From the NCBI GenBank assembly GCA_030628905.1, contig DAOVQB010000017.1, positions 1 to 40,807 of the forward strand: a stretch of 40,807 bases of DNA, read 5' to 3'. Within the stretch, counting starts at the first letter, position 1; every line of letters starts with the position of its first letter. Below are positions 39,527 through 40,807 of the stretch, piece after piece. The notes below the pieces were generated by a model, which ran no database searches, was not told where the DNA came from, and saw only the letters and a program-made list of their open reading frames with translations. Made by a program: the position numbers and the translations under genes. Source of the DNA: DAOVQB01 sp023128935 (lineage in GTDB: Bacteria > Eisenbacteria > RBG-16-71-46 > CAIMUX01 > WJJG01).

Positions 39527-39829
39527 TTATATGGCCCCGCCGATCTTTCGAAGGATCTCCGCCAGTCGGTGCCGTTCTCGTAATCGCTTTTCACCGAAGA
39601 AGTACAGCCCAACAAGAAAGAGACCGGAGACGAATCCCGGGACCAACACGCTGAGGACTGTACGATCGTTTAGGCGCCCCACCGTGATGATGGCGGCGCA
39701 TACGATAAGAGCCCCTCCTGCTACGAGCGCCATATTGTAGAGCAAGCTGTCGAGACGGCGCCGAGAGGAATCCCAGGTGAGCAAGTCGTCTAAGTACTTG
39801 CGATCGGATTGACTAAGAGAACTACGCAT
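39527..39829 (-). CDS. Small two-helix membrane protein of unknown function
   Basis: 100 residues. A soluble N-terminal segment (SQSDRKYLDDLLTWDSSRRR), two hydrophobic helices (about 32-50 and 57-77) joined by a short charged loop (GRLNDRT), and a basic C-terminus (GEKRLRERHRLAEILRKIGG). Natural composition and length; no motif recognised. It is the gene immediately upstream of the intron 3' remnant on the same strand. Confidence 0.7.
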   Translation of the reverse strand: MRSSLSQSDRKYLDDLLTWDSSRRRLDSLLYNMALVAGGALIVCAAIITVGRLNDRTVLSVLVPGFVSGLFLVGLYFFGEKRLRERHRLAEILRKIGGAI

Positions 39830-39914
39830 GTCATGTCTCCCTTTGTGTTCACCAAATCACCCATCCTGTAATTCTATCACAGGTGCCCTGGTTAGCGAAC
39901 CGTGCGCGACCGGG

Positions 39915-40046
39915 ATGCCGCGATCCCGCCGCCCTCCCAATTTGGCGAAGCTCTTCAAGGACTCCGAATCGGTGAACAACGCCCTCCGACTCCTTGCCGA
40001 ACTGGCGAAGAAACAAGCCAAGCGCGCTCGCCGCGGGCGTCTTTGA
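39915..40046 (+). CDS. Possible 43-residue peptide
   Basis: ATG 39915 opens MPRSRRPPNLAKLFKDSES followed by VNNALRLLAELAKKQAKRAR, a basic amphipathic helix-rich peptide that could be the end of a small DNA-binding or antitoxin-like protein. There is no clear ribosome binding site. Both strands are open here, so this is weak. 39830-39914 and 40047-40075 show no other feature. Confidence 0.3.
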   Translation: MPRSRRPPNLAKLFKDSESVNNALRLLAELAKKQAKRARRGRL

Positions 40047-40075
40047 AGGACGCGCCTCCATCACTACCTGACACC

Positions 40076-40660
40076 TCAAGTCGTCGGCAATGGACAAAGC
40101 AGTCGTCGATCGATCAAACCTTGGAAATGGCTCGACACGCTCGCGGCGAGCGCCCTGTCCCGGACGAGCAGGCCCAGTTCGAAGTTGCGGTCGAGGGCGG
40201 CCTCGGTCAGGTTTGCCGAGGTCACGAACACGGCTTCCTCGTCGGTAACGACGGCTTTGGCGTGCAGAACTCCCCCTGGTCCCTCCGGTTCAAGAGAGCG
40301 CGGATCGTAGAAAACCGACGGCCGTGACGATCCCGGCCAGTCCGTTCCCCAGAAGCGATCGGCGAAGCGCAGTACGAGGTCCGAGGCGGCCGTGGTGTCG
40401 CTGCGGCCGCGCTGGATGTTCAACAGGAGCGTGACCCGGAGCCCTGGCTTCTCATCCATGCGTCGCGCCAGCACCTCGAAGGCGCGGGGCCCGTCAAAGT
40501 AGGCGTAGGTGCTCACCCACACCGAGCGCTCGGCTGCGCCGAGGAGCTCTTCGTATACCAGGCGCGTGTCCCGCGCATGCACGCCCGGGACCTCGGGTCC
40601 GGACCATACGAGGTCTGGGCGGGGCGTACGCGAAGCGGCCTCCTCGAGAGCTCGAATGCA
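40076..40660 (-). pseudogene. drmC: DISARM DrmC-like phospholipase-D protein, N-terminally truncated
   Basis: From about 40660 the frame reads LVWSGPEVPGVHARDTRLV, SVWVSTYAYFDGPRAFEVLA, LRVTLLLNIQRGRSDTTAA and FADRFWGTDWPG. It continues with the PLD motif GGVLHAKAVVTDEEAVFVTS and ANLTEAALDRNFELG. This is the pattern of DrmC, the single-PLD-motif protein of DISARM anti-phage systems. About the first 50 residues expected for DrmC are missing and the upstream frame (to 40795) is not protein-like. A fragment of a different gene lies there instead (next entry), which implies a deletion. DrmC is reported as dispensable in DISARM, so a remnant alone would not give defence. Confidence 0.75.
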
Positions 40661-40805
40661 GGCGGCGGGCGTGGAAGTTCGGGTCGATCGGCACGTCGTC
40701 ACCATAGCCTTCCGGTGCGGCGAGCAGCGCGTCGAGCTCGACTTGCTTGACTGGCCGCTCTCCCCCTGCGCCGTGCTTGGCCTCGCGGATGGCATCGAGG
40801 ACCTT
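40656..40805 (-). pseudogene. C-terminal fragment of an unidentified protein, cut by the window edge
   Basis: The - strand frame entering from the right edge reads KVLDAIREAKHGAGGERPVK, then QVELDALLAAPEGYGDDVP and IDPNFHARRL, which has natural protein character. It loses that character near 40655, where the DrmC-like frame begins. It is probably the 3' part of the gene upstream of drmC, joined to it by a deletion. I cannot assign it to a specific DISARM component from this length. Confidence 0.5.
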
Positions 40806-40807
40806 CA

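Noticed and set aside
39849..40097. 82-codon - strand frame next to the drmC remnant
   Set aside because: Composition is not protein-like and it overlaps a better, though weak, + strand peptide.

Overview
The window reads as a piece of chromosome from a Gram-negative, probably uncultivated bacterium with fairly high GC (around 58-60 % by eye). An outer-membrane factor, periplasmic adaptor and RND pump show two membranes. A KorAB-type 2-oxoacid:ferredoxin oxidoreductase suggests anaerobic or micro-oxic metabolism. ValRS is the short type with a WDDNGLPTE motif. A broken beta-helix gene resembles secreted families that are expanded in FCB-related candidate phyla. The phylum itself cannot be fixed from the sequence, so treat this as low-confidence inference.

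Region 1 (1-5.8 kb, + strand): a TolC-like / MFP / RND efflux operon, with its first gene cut by the window edge. Region 2 (5.8-20 kb, mostly - strand) is housekeeping and envelope: valS, a beta-helix remnant, a membrane protein, a lone PTS EIIA, korB-korA, a run of OPA-type transporter / BtpA / ImmA-IrrE peptidase / YihY genes, a P-loop kinase-like protein and Hsp20. Region 3 (20-24.7 kb, + strand): a 757-base non-coding stretch holding nine copies of a 26-bp repeat, then thiD-thiE-thiL and an M20 amidohydrolase.

Region 4 (24.7-33.15 kb, + strand) is the most coherent uncharacterised locus. It holds a HAD phosphatase, HpcH/HpaI aldolase, zinc-type methyltransferase, KdsB-family cytidylyltransferase, second zinc-type methyltransferase, NAD epimerase, D-2-hydroxyacid dehydrogenase, a 58-residue octapeptide-repeat ORF and an ABC exporter. 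Genes are tightly spaced or overlapping. A good promoter and a 15-bp palindrome precede the first gene. I infer a route to a CMP-activated, methylated 2-keto-3-deoxy acid in which an HpcH/HpaI aldolase stands in for a KdsA/NeuB-type synthase. Two junctions carry diverged partial copies of the neighbouring genes, which look like scars of earlier module duplication and deletion.

Region 5 (33.2-40.8 kb) is accessory DNA. It has small genes, mostly on the - strand, separated by attC-like structured sites. No integrase is visible, so it looks like a CALIN (attC cluster lacking an integrase) or a decaying integron array. Cargo includes a MazF-type toxin-antitoxin pair with its own leaderless and apparently autoregulated promoter, an HTH-nucleotidyltransferase with twin operators, a truncated trypsin-like protease, two group II intron remnants, a SEC-C protein, a ComB-like phosphatase, a gutted GNAT, small unknown genes and, at the right edge, an N-terminally truncated DISARM drmC.
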